Part shown: one piece after another, positions 33,357 to 41,224 of the stretch
Numbering within the stretch: position 1 is the stretch's first letter
How the letters are laid out: every line of letters starts with the position of its first letter
Origin: CAZAMP01 sp964486455
Lineage (GTDB): Bacteria; Eisenbacteria; RBG-16-71-46; CAZAMP01
Direction of reading: 5' to 3'
Assembly: GCA_964486455.1 (NCBI GenBank)
Contig: CAZAMP010000005.1
Location: forward strand, 62,001 to 126,000
Length of the DNA stretch: 64,000 nucleotides
The notes under the pieces: model-generated
Databases searched by the model: none
What the model saw: only the letters and a program-made list of their open reading frames with translations
Told to the model about the DNA's origin: nothing
Program-made: the position numbers and the translations under genes

Positions 33357-34969
33357 TCCGTACAGGACGCACGCGTTTGAGGACCGGATTCTGGCTCGTC
33401 TGCATGATCGTGCTGGCCGTTGCGGTAGCCCTCCCCGCGATGACCTCGCCGGCGGCCACGGCGGAATCGTCCGAAGATCATTCGTCCGGCGGCGCCGCGC
33501 CCGCCGAGACCCATGTCGCGGAGCCCGAGCACGGTGCCGGATCGAAGTCATCGGATCATGGCGGTGGGCATGTCGATCCCGTGGCTCCGGTGCTGATCGC
33601 GCTCGTGCTGATCCTTGCCGGAGCGAAGATCGGTGGGGACCTCTTCGAGCGTATGGGCCAGCCCGCGGTTCTCGGCGAGCTCGTCATAGGGCTTCTCATC
33701 GGGAACGTCGGCTTCTGGGTGGGCAACGAGTTCTTCACCGTGCTCCGCGAGGGCCCCATCATCACGGACCTTGTCGGGCGCGTCTTGGAGGGCGCCTCCT
33801 GGGATGACGCCGCCCGCCATGTCTTGCCCGAAAGCGCCTTTGCCAATCCCGAATCCCCCGGATGGACGATCGTTGCCATTCTCGCGCGGCATCCCCTTCT
33901 GGTGAACACCATTCAGGCCCTGGACGTGGCGTCACGCATCGGGGTCGTCCTCCTGCTCTTTCTCGTCGGTCTCGAATCGACGCTGGAAGACATGATCAAA
34001 GTCGGCGGAACGGCTCTCCTGGTTGCCACGGTCGGTGTGGTCGCACCGTTCTTCCTCGGGTACGGCGTCAGCACCTTGCTGTTGCCCGGGGCCAGCAACA
34101 ACGTGCATCTCTTCATCGGGGCGACGCTCTGCGCCACGAGCGTGGGGATCACCGCCCGCGTACTCAAGGATCTCGGGAAGCTGCAGACCCGGGAGGCGAA
34201 GATCATACTTGGTGCCGCCGTGATCGACGACGTCATGGGGCTCATCATTCTGGCCGTGGTGAGCGGCATCATCGCGTCCGGCGAGATGGCCATCGGTGGG
34301 ATCGCATGGATCACCGGCAAAGCGGTTATCTTCCTGGCGGTCGCCATCATGGGCGGCATCTGGCTCACCCCGCATCTCACCAGAATGGTGGCGAGGATGC
34401 GGGTCGAGGGGGCGAAGCTCGTCTACGCGCTCTGTATCTGCTTCGTGCTTTCCTGGCTCGCCAATGCCATCGGGCTCGCGACGATCGTCGGCGCCTTCGC
34501 CGCCGGTCTGATTCTCACTGAGGTACAGTTCAAGGACTTCAGACGAGATTCACGCGGCCTGGAGGACTTGCTCGAGCCGCTCGCACAGTTTCTCGTTCCC
34601 ATCTTCTTCGTCATGATGGGTATCCAGGTCAAGCTCGAGACGTTCCTCGACACGCAGGTCCTCTTCACGGCGCTCGGACTCACGATCGCGGCGATCATTG
34701 GAAAGCAGGTCTGCGGGCTCGCGTGCGGCAAGAGCACCGACCGGCTATCGGTCGGTGTCGGGATGTTGCCGCGCGGCGAGGTGGGATTGATCTTCGCGAG
34801 CATCGGTAGGTCGCTGGGGGTCGTGTCCGATTCGCTCTTCTCCGCCGTCATCGTCATGGTCATGGTGACGACGCTCATCACGCCGCCGGTGCTGAAGGTC
34901 ACGCTGGCACGGTGGGAGAAAAAGGGCGGCGGGAAGCCGACCGCGCCGGACCTCCGCGCGGCCAGCTAG
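33353..34969 (+). CDS. Cation/proton antiporter (CPA2-type) with His-rich exported N-terminus
   Basis: A 538-residue inner-membrane transporter. Residues 1-40 look like a signal or first membrane helix, followed by an extracytoplasmic stretch (about 41-80) with five His and many Glu, Gly and Ser residues. From about residue 80 onward there are 11-13 hydrophobic segments typical of the Na+/H+ exchanger fold, with GQPAVLGELVIGLLIGN, LLLFLVGLES and GEVGLIFASIGRS. It lacks the cytosolic TrkA-N/RCK domain of KefB/KefC. Transported ion (Na+ or K+) is not evident. Co-translation with rnc is probably positional. Confidence 0.85.
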   Translation: MIRTGRTRLRTGFWLVCMIVLAVAVALPAMTSPAATAESSEDHSSGGAAPAETHVAEPEHGAGSKSSDHGGGHVDPVAPVLIALVLILAGAKIGGDLFERMGQPAVLGELVIGLLIGNVGFWVGNEFFTVLREGPIITDLVGRVLEGASWDDAARHVLPESAFANPESPGWTIVAILARHPLLVNTIQALDVASRIGVVLLLFLVGLESTLEDMIKVGGTALLVATVGVVAPFFLGYGVSTLLLPGASNNVHLFIGATLCATSVGITARVLKDLGKLQTREAKIILGAAVIDDVMGLIILAVVSGIIASGEMAIGGIAWITGKAVIFLAVAIMGGIWLTPHLTRMVARMRVEGAKLVYALCICFVLSWLANAIGLATIVGAFAAGLILTEVQFKDFRRDSRGLEDLLEPLAQFLVPIFFVMMGIQVKLETFLDTQVLFTALGLTIAAIIGKQVCGLACGKSTDRLSVGVGMLPRGEVGLIFASIGRSLGVVSDSLFSAVIVMVMVTTLITPPVLKVTLARWEKKGGGKPTAPDLRAAS

Positions 34970-35033
34970 CGCGGGCTTCTCACCAGGTTTTGCCGCGAGG
35001 GTCCCATTTCACAAGTGCGGGATGGAATTCCGA

Positions 35034-36296
35034 TCAGAAGCGATACGACGTCGTCATCGTGAAGCGCGTCCACTCATCGCGTTGTGTGACGAAGGTCAAG
35101 GACCTCTCCGATATCCCGTACTCGACGGCCACATCCACGTTGAGCGCCATGTCGACGAGCCAGCCCAGGCCGGCGGAGAGCACGTGGCGCTCCGTTTCGA
35201 CCGACGCGACCTCCATCACCCCGACGCGCGGCTCGTTGTTATGAACCTCGGCCACCATCAACCGGAACGGATCCGGGGAAAAGCGATAACCCGCCCGCAG
35301 ACGAAGCGGAATGGCGAGGGTGATTTCCGCGCCGACACCCACCCTCACAATGTCCCGGTAGCCTTCGGTTCGCGCCTGCGTCCGGAGGCGCTCGTTGTTG
35401 AATTCGAGAAGCGAGTACGGGGCGAACTCCGCATCCGCCGCCACGAGCACGCGCGAGAGGCGGGCGGCCACGCCGAAACCCGCCGTCGGCGGGTACTTGA
35501 CCTTGTCCTCGATCGTGTAGGTCACCGTGTCGGAGTAGGCTTCGAGACCGTCGTCGAACGACGCCGAGAGGGGGCTGTTTCCGTCGAACGAAACCGTGTA
35601 GGGCAGGTCGATGCGGAAACCGACGCGGACCGTCGTCGAAGGAAAGAACAACGCTCCCAGCGAGCCGCGGAAACCGGCGAGATCCAGGTCCTCATCGCCA
35701 ACGAACGAATAGTTCACACCGGTTGCCTGGTAGTCGAACACGCTGTGGCGGAAGATGTCGCCGGTGATCAAACTGAGGTTCGCGCCCAGAAACGTGCTGG
35801 GTGAGATCTGGACGGCCGTGCCGAAGGTCCATGTATCCAGGCTTCCGCGCTCTTCGAGGATCTCATTCTCTTCTCCGCCCGCCCCGGGCTGCGATCCACG
35901 CCGCACGAGGTCGCGATCGAAGAGGGCGCTTCGGGTGAAGCCAACACCGAACGCCAGGGCACCCCGGTAGACCTGGACGGGATAGATGAGCCCGACCGAG
36001 GACAGTTCTCCCGAGCTCAACGGGGCCGAGACATGCGCGCTGAAGTAGCCGCTTTCGACATCACGACGCTGATAGAGAACCGACGCGCTGAGCTCCCCGC
36101 GTTTCACCAGCGCGATGGCCGCTGGGTTTGTCGCGAGTGCGGCGAGCTCCTCGGAGCTCGCTATTCCGACGCCACCCATTCCGGCTGACCTTGCATCGGA
36201 AGGCAGCGGGTCGGTTCCCGGAATCTCCGGAACGAAATCGGCGGAGACGGGCATCGCGGTGAGCGCGAGAAACACCAACCAGAAGAGTGTCTTCAT
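35034..36296 (-). CDS. FadL/OmpP1-like outer-membrane barrel protein
   Basis: A 420-residue protein with a signal peptide (MKTLFWLVFLALTAMPVSA) and the FadL/PorV-like start DARSAGMGGVGIASSEELAALATNPAAIAL, then amphipathic strands ending in an aromatic TTSYRF. FadL-like barrels pass hydrophobic compounds across the outer membrane, and PorV-type members handle protein cargo. The start at 36296 is chosen because the signal peptide begins there and the codon overlaps the stop of the upstream lipoprotein gene (ATGA). Upstream in-frame codons are Arg-rich and unlike a protein start. Confidence 0.8.
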   Translation of the reverse strand: MKTLFWLVFLALTAMPVSADFVPEIPGTDPLPSDARSAGMGGVGIASSEELAALATNPAAIALVKRGELSASVLYQRRDVESGYFSAHVSAPLSSGELSSVGLIYPVQVYRGALAFGVGFTRSALFDRDLVRRGSQPGAGGEENEILEERGSLDTWTFGTAVQISPSTFLGANLSLITGDIFRHSVFDYQATGVNYSFVGDEDLDLAGFRGSLGALFFPSTTVRVGFRIDLPYTVSFDGNSPLSASFDDGLEAYSDTVTYTIEDKVKYPPTAGFGVAARLSRVLVAADAEFAPYSLLEFNNERLRTQARTEGYRDIVRVGVGAEITLAIPLRLRAGYRFSPDPFRLMVAEVHNNEPRVGVMEVASVETERHVLSAGLGWLVDMALNVDVAVEYGISERSLTFVTQRDEWTRFTMTTSYRF

Positions 36297-36778
36297 CGTC
36301 TGCCTCCACGGCCGCCCGTGTGCCCCTTCTTCTCTTCTTCCTTCTTCTTCGGCTTCTGTCGGCTTTCCGACTGAGGCTGGTCTGATTGGGACGATGGCTC
36401 GCCCGGAGGCGGCGCGACCTGATCGACCGGGATATCCCGACCGCCTCGACCGAGCCCGTGACCCCTCTCTCCGCGGGTCCCCGGGTCGGTGGTGCCGCCG
36501 TAGCCGCCGCCGTAGGATGGGTAGTCGTAGCCATAGTGCCGCCATGGATACCGGTAGTAGTCGTACCATGGACCGTAGCTGCGAGAGTACCAGCCGTAGA
36601 CATAGGGAGACGTGAAGTGCGGGTCGGCGCTATGGCAATCGTAGCAAGCGTCCGAGGCGGTGTGTACGGGTTCGCTGCCCGGATGATGGAGCATCGTATA
36701 GCAGCCGAAAAGCCCACCGCTGATCAGAAGGAGGGAACCGAGAGCTATGGCCGCCTGTATCGCTTTCCATCGAGTCAT
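36293..36778 (-). CDS. Small lipoprotein with one c-type heme motif and Tyr/Gly-rich region
   Basis: A 161-residue lipoprotein: a membrane signal with lipobox LFGC (Cys26), then a single CYDCH heme-attachment motif near residues 45-49. A Tyr/Gly/Pro-rich segment (about 55-100) follows, and a charged Lys/Glu/Gly/Arg tail closes the protein. One heme and a disordered body suggest an outer-membrane electron carrier or a surface-anchored heme protein; no family was recognised. It could also be a non-cytochrome with a chance CxxCH. The ribosome site GAGGAGGTGAC is strong. It overlaps the downstream barrel gene, hinting at a lipoprotein-barrel pair. Confidence 0.65.
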   Translation of the reverse strand: MTRWKAIQAAIALGSLLLISGGLFGCYTMLHHPGSEPVHTASDACYDCHSADPHFTSPYVYGWYSRSYGPWYDYYRYPWRHYGYDYPSYGGGYGGTTDPGTRGERGHGLGRGGRDIPVDQVAPPPGEPSSQSDQPQSESRQKPKKKEEEKKGHTGGRGGRR

Positions 36779-36818
36779 GTCACCTCCTCGAAAGCGTTGG
36801 CGGAAGCAGGCGGTGCAA

Positions 36819-36848
36819 AGTATAGTAAGTCCTTGACTATCGTGTCAA
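36819..36848 (-). promoter_or_regulatory. Promoter for the heme lipoprotein and barrel genes
   Basis: On the minus strand TTGACA (36848-36843), 18-base spacer, TATACT (36824-36819). Both boxes are nearly perfect sigma-70 matches, 41 bases before the start codon. It overlaps a plus-strand promoter candidate. Confidence 0.65.
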
Positions 36849-36860
36849 CCTGATGACATT
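36833..36860 (+). promoter_or_regulatory. Candidate promoter for the TPR-sigma operon
   Basis: TTGACT (36833-36838), 16-base spacer, GACATT (36855-36860). It lies inside the oppositely oriented promoter of the lipoprotein gene. Confidence 0.35.
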
Positions 36861-36890
36861 CCAACCCATTATACCCAAGCGAGTTCCATC

Positions 36891-38630
36891 ATGTTCAACA
36901 CGGCCGTGAGAGCCGGGTTCCTGACTATGGCGGCGATCCTCTCCCTGGCACCGGTCAACGTGGGCGCCCAGAGCGATCTGGAAAGAATGGCCGCCGGCGC
37001 CGATCTCTTCACGCGAGGTCAGCTGCTCGAAGAGTCCGGGAGAATGGGGGAGGCGCTCGAGGCTTACGAGGCCGCTTCGCGCTTCGTGGAAGACTCCCCA
37101 ACTCTTTACCTCGGTATGACGCGATGCGCGTTCCATGAAGACAAGTATCGCGACGCGGCCCGTTACGCAAGCAAGGCGGTTGAGCTCGATTCGACACAAT
37201 CCGAGGCGTTCTTCCTGGGCGGGAGCGCTCTATTCCGAGCCGGACAGCGAGACGAGGCGGTCGAGTGGCTTCGGACGGCCGTCGATTCGGATTCCACCCG
37301 GACGCGTTACGCTTCCGTGCTTGCGTCCGTGTACGAAAGCCTGGGGGAGCCCGAAGAAGCACTACGTGTTCTGGAGCGTCTCAAGCGAAACCAGTCGCCG
37401 GCGTTTCAAGTTCTGTTCAGGCTGGGAACGCTGTACCTGCGGCTGGGCGATCCGGATTCGGCGATCGAGAGCTTCGAGGCGGCGCGGACCCTGCATCCCA
37501 CATACCCAGGCTTGGCGGAAATGCTGGGCGTCTCGCTGGATCGGGCGGGGCGCACCGATGAGGCTGTCGAGAGCTATCGCGCCGCGCTAGCTTCGGCGCC
37601 CGGTAGAATTGACGTTCGCAAGAGCCTCGTCGAGGCGCTGCTTTCCTCCGGTCGCATCGACGAGGCGCTGAAGGAGGTGCGAACGCTTTCGTATCTCGAG
37701 CCGGACGACCCTGACGTCATTCGGCGCCTGGCGACCATCGCCTTTGCCGCCGGCGATCTTTCTGAGTCACTCGAGCAGCTCGATCGCTTGGAGACCTTGG
37801 GCGTCGTGAGCGCCGATTTGCTCACCCTGCGTTCTGAGATCCACCTGCGGCAGGGCGACTATGAGGCGGCCGTCGCGGACGCGAGACGCGTGATCGATCT
37901 CGAGCCTGAGCTTCCCCGCGCGCGTCATACCCTGGCGAGGGCGGCTTTCTTCAGCGGAGATCTCGAGACCGCAGAGCGGGTTCTGCGCGAGCTGATCGAG
38001 GAACGCCCACGCTGGATCGATCTTCGCATTCTCCTCGCCGCCGTGTTGACCGAGCGCGAGGCGCCCGAGGACGCGCTCGATGTTCTGAAGGAGTCCGGCG
38101 AGGAGGCCGCCGCCGGCCCCGGCGTGTTGTTTGCCCGGGGCGCGGCCTACGAGAAGCTGGGGCGTCTCGAGGACGCGGCGGACGCGTTCCGCCAGGTGAT
38201 CGCCCTGGACCCCACCAACGCCCCTGCCCTCAATAGCCTCGGCTACCTCTTCGCGGATCAGGGGGTTCGTATCGAAGAGGCGTTCGAACTCATCAGGCGC
38301 GCGCTGGCCGTCGATCCGGAGAATGGGGCTTATCTGGACAGCATGGGATGGGTGCTCTTCAAGATGGATCGTTACGAGGAGGCCCTCGCGTACCTCACCC
38401 AGGCCGCGGCCTCGATCGAGGATCCGTTGGTCTTCGAGCACATGGGCGAGTGTCTGGAGGCTCTGGGCCGACCGGTCGAGGCCCTGCAGGAGTATCGCAG
38501 GGCGCTGGAGATGGGAGCCGATGAGGATCCGCTCAGGGAGCGGATCCGGCGTCTCGGTGGGGAGAATGACACAATGGGGGAACCCGCCGAAGGGCAGGGG
38601 GTTCAACCGGGGGGAGAGGAAACACCATGA
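36891..38630 (+). CDS. Exported tetratricopeptide-repeat protein
   Basis: A 579-residue protein with a signal peptide (cleavage after VNVGA, leaving Gln) followed by about 14 TPR-type helix pairs, for example LFTRGQLLEESGRMGEALEAYEAA, ALNSLGYLFADQG and AYLDSMGWVLFKMDRYEEALAYL. The YLDSMGWVLFK segment is typical of bacterial periplasmic TPR proteins. It probably acts as a periplasmic scaffold. Its stop overlaps the start of the ECF sigma gene (ATGA), so it is the first gene of the sigma/anti-sigma operon and may feed a signal into it. Confidence 0.82.
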   Translation: MFNTAVRAGFLTMAAILSLAPVNVGAQSDLERMAAGADLFTRGQLLEESGRMGEALEAYEAASRFVEDSPTLYLGMTRCAFHEDKYRDAARYASKAVELDSTQSEAFFLGGSALFRAGQRDEAVEWLRTAVDSDSTRTRYASVLASVYESLGEPEEALRVLERLKRNQSPAFQVLFRLGTLYLRLGDPDSAIESFEAARTLHPTYPGLAEMLGVSLDRAGRTDEAVESYRAALASAPGRIDVRKSLVEALLSSGRIDEALKEVRTLSYLEPDDPDVIRRLATIAFAAGDLSESLEQLDRLETLGVVSADLLTLRSEIHLRQGDYEAAVADARRVIDLEPELPRARHTLARAAFFSGDLETAERVLRELIEERPRWIDLRILLAAVLTEREAPEDALDVLKESGEEAAAGPGVLFARGAAYEKLGRLEDAADAFRQVIALDPTNAPALNSLGYLFADQGVRIEEAFELIRRALAVDPENGAYLDSMGWVLFKMDRYEEALAYLTQAAASIEDPLVFEHMGECLEALGRPVEALQEYRRALEMGADEDPLRERIRRLGGENDTMGEPAEGQGVQPGGEETP

Positions 38631-39262
38631 CCCCGGACCGCGTGCGGAACGACCGGACGGTCAGCCACTTGAAGCTCTCGAGCGACGAAGACCTGATGGA
38701 GGCCTGCGTCGACGACTCTGAGATCGCCTTCCAGGAGCTGACGAACCGGTTCAAGAACCGCATCCTGAACATCATCACGCGCTACATCGGTGACCGGCAC
38801 CGCGCGGAAGATCTGACACAAGAGACCTTCATGCGCGTGTTCCTGCACCGGCACCGATACCGGCGCAGCGGGAAGTTCTCAACGTGGATCTATACGATCG
38901 CGGTGAATTTGGCGAAGAATGAGATACGGAAAAAGGTCCGGCTTCGCCGGGTGGTGTCGCTCGAAGCCAGTGCGGAGAAAGAGACCGGTGCGCCTCTCCA
39001 GATCCCGGACGGGGGACCGGTGGCGGATGAGCAGGTCATCAGCCGCGACATGTCGCGGATGGTGCAGGCGGCGATCCTGAGATTGCCCGCGAAATACAGA
39101 GAGGTCTTGATCCTGCGCGACATTCAGGATCTATCGTACATCGAAATCGGCGAGGTCCTGGGCCTGCCCGGCGGTACGGTCCGCAGCCGCATCAACCGGG
39201 CGCGCCTGGCGCTCAAGGAAAAGCTGGCCCCGCACATCAAGAGGAGCGGATATGAACTGTAA
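38627..39262 (+). CDS. RNA polymerase ECF sigma factor (RpoE-like)
   Basis: A 211-residue group 4 sigma factor. Region 2 reads FKNRILNIITRYIGDRHRAEDLTQETFMRVF and region 4 LPAKYREVLILRDIQDLSYIEIGEVL with a PGGTVRSRINRAR helix-turn-helix. It would redirect RNA polymerase to envelope or stress genes when released from its anti-sigma partner. It overlaps the TPR gene upstream and the zinc-finger anti-sigma gene downstream by 11 bases, so the sigma and anti-sigma are made in fixed proportion. Confidence 0.93.
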   Translation: MTPDRVRNDRTVSHLKLSSDEDLMEACVDDSEIAFQELTNRFKNRILNIITRYIGDRHRAEDLTQETFMRVFLHRHRYRRSGKFSTWIYTIAVNLAKNEIRKKVRLRRVVSLEASAEKETGAPLQIPDGGPVADEQVISRDMSRMVQAAILRLPAKYREVLILRDIQDLSYIEIGEVLGLPGGTVRSRINRARLALKEKLAPHIKRSGYEL

Positions 39263-39785
39263 GGAGTCGCAGAAGCTCTTCTCCGCTTGCTTCGAGGAAG
39301 AGCTGAGTGTGGCCGAGGAGAAAGAACTTCGAACCCATCTGGAGACATGCGCCCGGTGTGCTCGGGACTATCGCGACTTCGAGGCGACGGTCAGCTGCGT
39401 TCGCCGACTGCCGAAGGAAGTCGCGCCGCCTGAAATGACGGCGATGATCATGAACCGTGTCCGGAGATACGAGCCCCGCCGGATCTGGCCGTTCTCGGCG
39501 CCGCGCCTGCGTGTCGTCGCCGCGCTGGCCGCGATGCTCGTGGTTGGGTTCCTTTCCGGGTACGGCATGTTCGCCATGGGCAACGGCGCGTCGCCTCAAT
39601 CGATGGCGAGTGCCCCACAGGCCGAGACCGAGCACGGTGGCCTGGCCGACGCCGCGGGCGAGCCCGTCGAGCTGGACAGCCTGCCAGCCGTTCAGCGATC
39701 GATCCTGGATGACTACGAGATACCGGGCGGGCAGCAAGGTCTGCGTGTCCGTAGCGGGGATGAATCGCCAAGCATCGTCTTCTGA
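39252..39785 (+). CDS. Zinc-finger anti-sigma factor
   Basis: A 177-residue inner-membrane protein. The cytosolic N-terminus has Cys3 and the ZAS motif HLETCARC (HxxxCxxC), which binds ECF sigma factors. A single membrane helix at about residues 81-103 (VVAALAAMLVVGFLSGYG) is followed by a short periplasmic tail. It is coupled to the sigma gene upstream and the HtrA-like gene downstream, fitting a membrane-spanning switch that keeps the sigma factor inactive. Confidence 0.88.
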   Translation: MNCKESQKLFSACFEEELSVAEEKELRTHLETCARCARDYRDFEATVSCVRRLPKEVAPPEMTAMIMNRVRRYEPRRIWPFSAPRLRVVAALAAMLVVGFLSGYGMFAMGNGASPQSMASAPQAETEHGGLADAAGEPVELDSLPAVQRSILDDYEIPGGQQGLRVRSGDESPSIVF

Positions 39786-41050
39786 TGATCCGGAGAACCG
39801 CCATGAAATGGCCTGCCCTCGCCGTCGCTTTGATTGCCGGGCTTTGTGGCGCGGTCGCTTCGTCGCCCCACGCAGAGCCCATCCCGACGCCCGCCACGCT
39901 TCTCGAACGCGAACTCAGTGGCATCGTTGGCCGGGGTACGCCCGGAGTCGTTGCCATTCGTTCGGTCCGCACCATGCCGGGAGACCCGAGCATGCGGGCG
40001 AGCTGCGAGGGCTCGGGTGTTCTTCTCGAGGGCGGGCTCATCGCGACGACACTCAGCGTCGCCGGCCCGGACGACGATATCCGTATCAGCTATACCGACG
40101 GATCGACGAGCGCCGCACGCGTTGTCCACGTCGATGCGCTTCGCGAGGTGGTTTTCCTGGAGCCTGAGCGCCCGGGCGGTCACGAGCTGATCTTGGGAAC
40201 GCCGGACTCACTCCACGCCGGTTCGTGGGTGTTCGTGGTGGGTTTCTCATTCTGCTCGCCCCAGGTCGGACTCAGCACGGGGCGCTTCTCCAGCCGCACG
40301 ATCCTCAGCCCCGGAGAATCTCCACCGGACACGATCGAGATTCTCCAGATCGAAGCCAACGTCTATCCCGGAAACTCAGGCGCGGCCGTGCTCAACGCGC
40401 AAGGACACCTCATCGGCATGGTCCTGGGCGGACTTGGGCGGGACGGTTTCCTGGATCCCGTTGTCATGACCTCATTCGGAGATGAGCGTCCGCTCACGCG
40501 ACGCATTCTGACCGCCGAGCCTCCGCTGGGTATCAGCTTCGCCTTGCCCGCCGGCGATCTCGCCGCGATGGCGGGAGTGGCGAGATCCGGCGGCGTGGAG
40601 CGACAGGGATTTCTCGGTGTGCGTGTGGAGATGAATTCCGAGCGGCAGCGCGCGCTCGGCTACGGGGTGCAGATCGAGGATGTCGTTCTCGGAAGCCCGG
40701 CGGCGAACGCGGGGATTCGCCGTGGAGATCTCATCGTCCGCATCAACAATTCACTGGTCAGCAGTTCACAGGCACTGGCCTCACTGATCCGCACCTACGA
40801 CCCCGGTTCGGAAATGCAGCTCGAGCTGATATCGGAGGACGGAATCAAGAGGAGCACGAGCGTCACCCTTGGTGACTACACGTCCGACTACCGCATGACC
40901 GTTGTCCGGCATCGAATCTTGTCCGGTCGGGCAGGACACCTACAGGCCGCGCGACAGAAGCTCCTCGAGCGGCTGAACGCCGTCGAGGAAGAGCTGCAAC
41001 GTGTTCGTCTCCTGGCGCCGCGCAGCCTGAGTCAAAGGGGCGCTCCGTAG
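39785..41050 (+). CDS. HtrA/DegP-like PDZ protein with degenerate catalytic triad
   Basis: A 421-residue exported protein: signal peptide (to about residue 30), a trypsin-like domain (40-250) and one PDZ domain (about 270-360, GFLGVRVEMNSE...SPAANAGIRRGDLIVRINN), then a coiled tail. The Ser nucleophile is kept (GNSG, Ser198), but the His site of the family (TNNHVV) reads TTLSVA (Ser91) and the Asp site (DLAVL) reads EVVFL (Glu121). By alignment with HtrA it should be a pseudoprotease or very weak. Placed straight after the anti-sigma gene, it may bind unfolded proteins or peptides and tune the sigma switch. The ATG at 39803 is an alternative start. Confidence 0.82.
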   Translation: MIRRTAMKWPALAVALIAGLCGAVASSPHAEPIPTPATLLERELSGIVGRGTPGVVAIRSVRTMPGDPSMRASCEGSGVLLEGGLIATTLSVAGPDDDIRISYTDGSTSAARVVHVDALREVVFLEPERPGGHELILGTPDSLHAGSWVFVVGFSFCSPQVGLSTGRFSSRTILSPGESPPDTIEILQIEANVYPGNSGAAVLNAQGHLIGMVLGGLGRDGFLDPVVMTSFGDERPLTRRILTAEPPLGISFALPAGDLAAMAGVARSGGVERQGFLGVRVEMNSERQRALGYGVQIEDVVLGSPAANAGIRRGDLIVRINNSLVSSSQALASLIRTYDPGSEMQLELISEDGIKRSTSVTLGDYTSDYRMTVVRHRILSGRAGHLQAARQKLLERLNAVEEELQRVRLLAPRSLSQRGAP

Positions 41051-41162
41051 CGCTCCGCCGTTCGTTCACCACCGCCACCTTCCGGGTCCCGGTAGGCCAA
41101 ACGAACCTCTCAACCGCCGGTCCCCTCACACGCAACGCCGCGACGGCGGCAATCCCGCTGCC

Positions 41163-41191
41163 TTGACCGCGAATCGCGCGGATGCTACGTT
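41163..41191 (+). promoter_or_regulatory. Candidate promoter for the DUF4837-aro-acc operon
   Basis: TTGACC (41163-41168), 17-base spacer, TACGTT (41186-41191), about 30 bases before the DUF4837 start. Confidence 0.5.
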
Positions 41192-41224
41192 GGAATTGGT
41201 ATTCATGAACTGGAGCAACACGTG

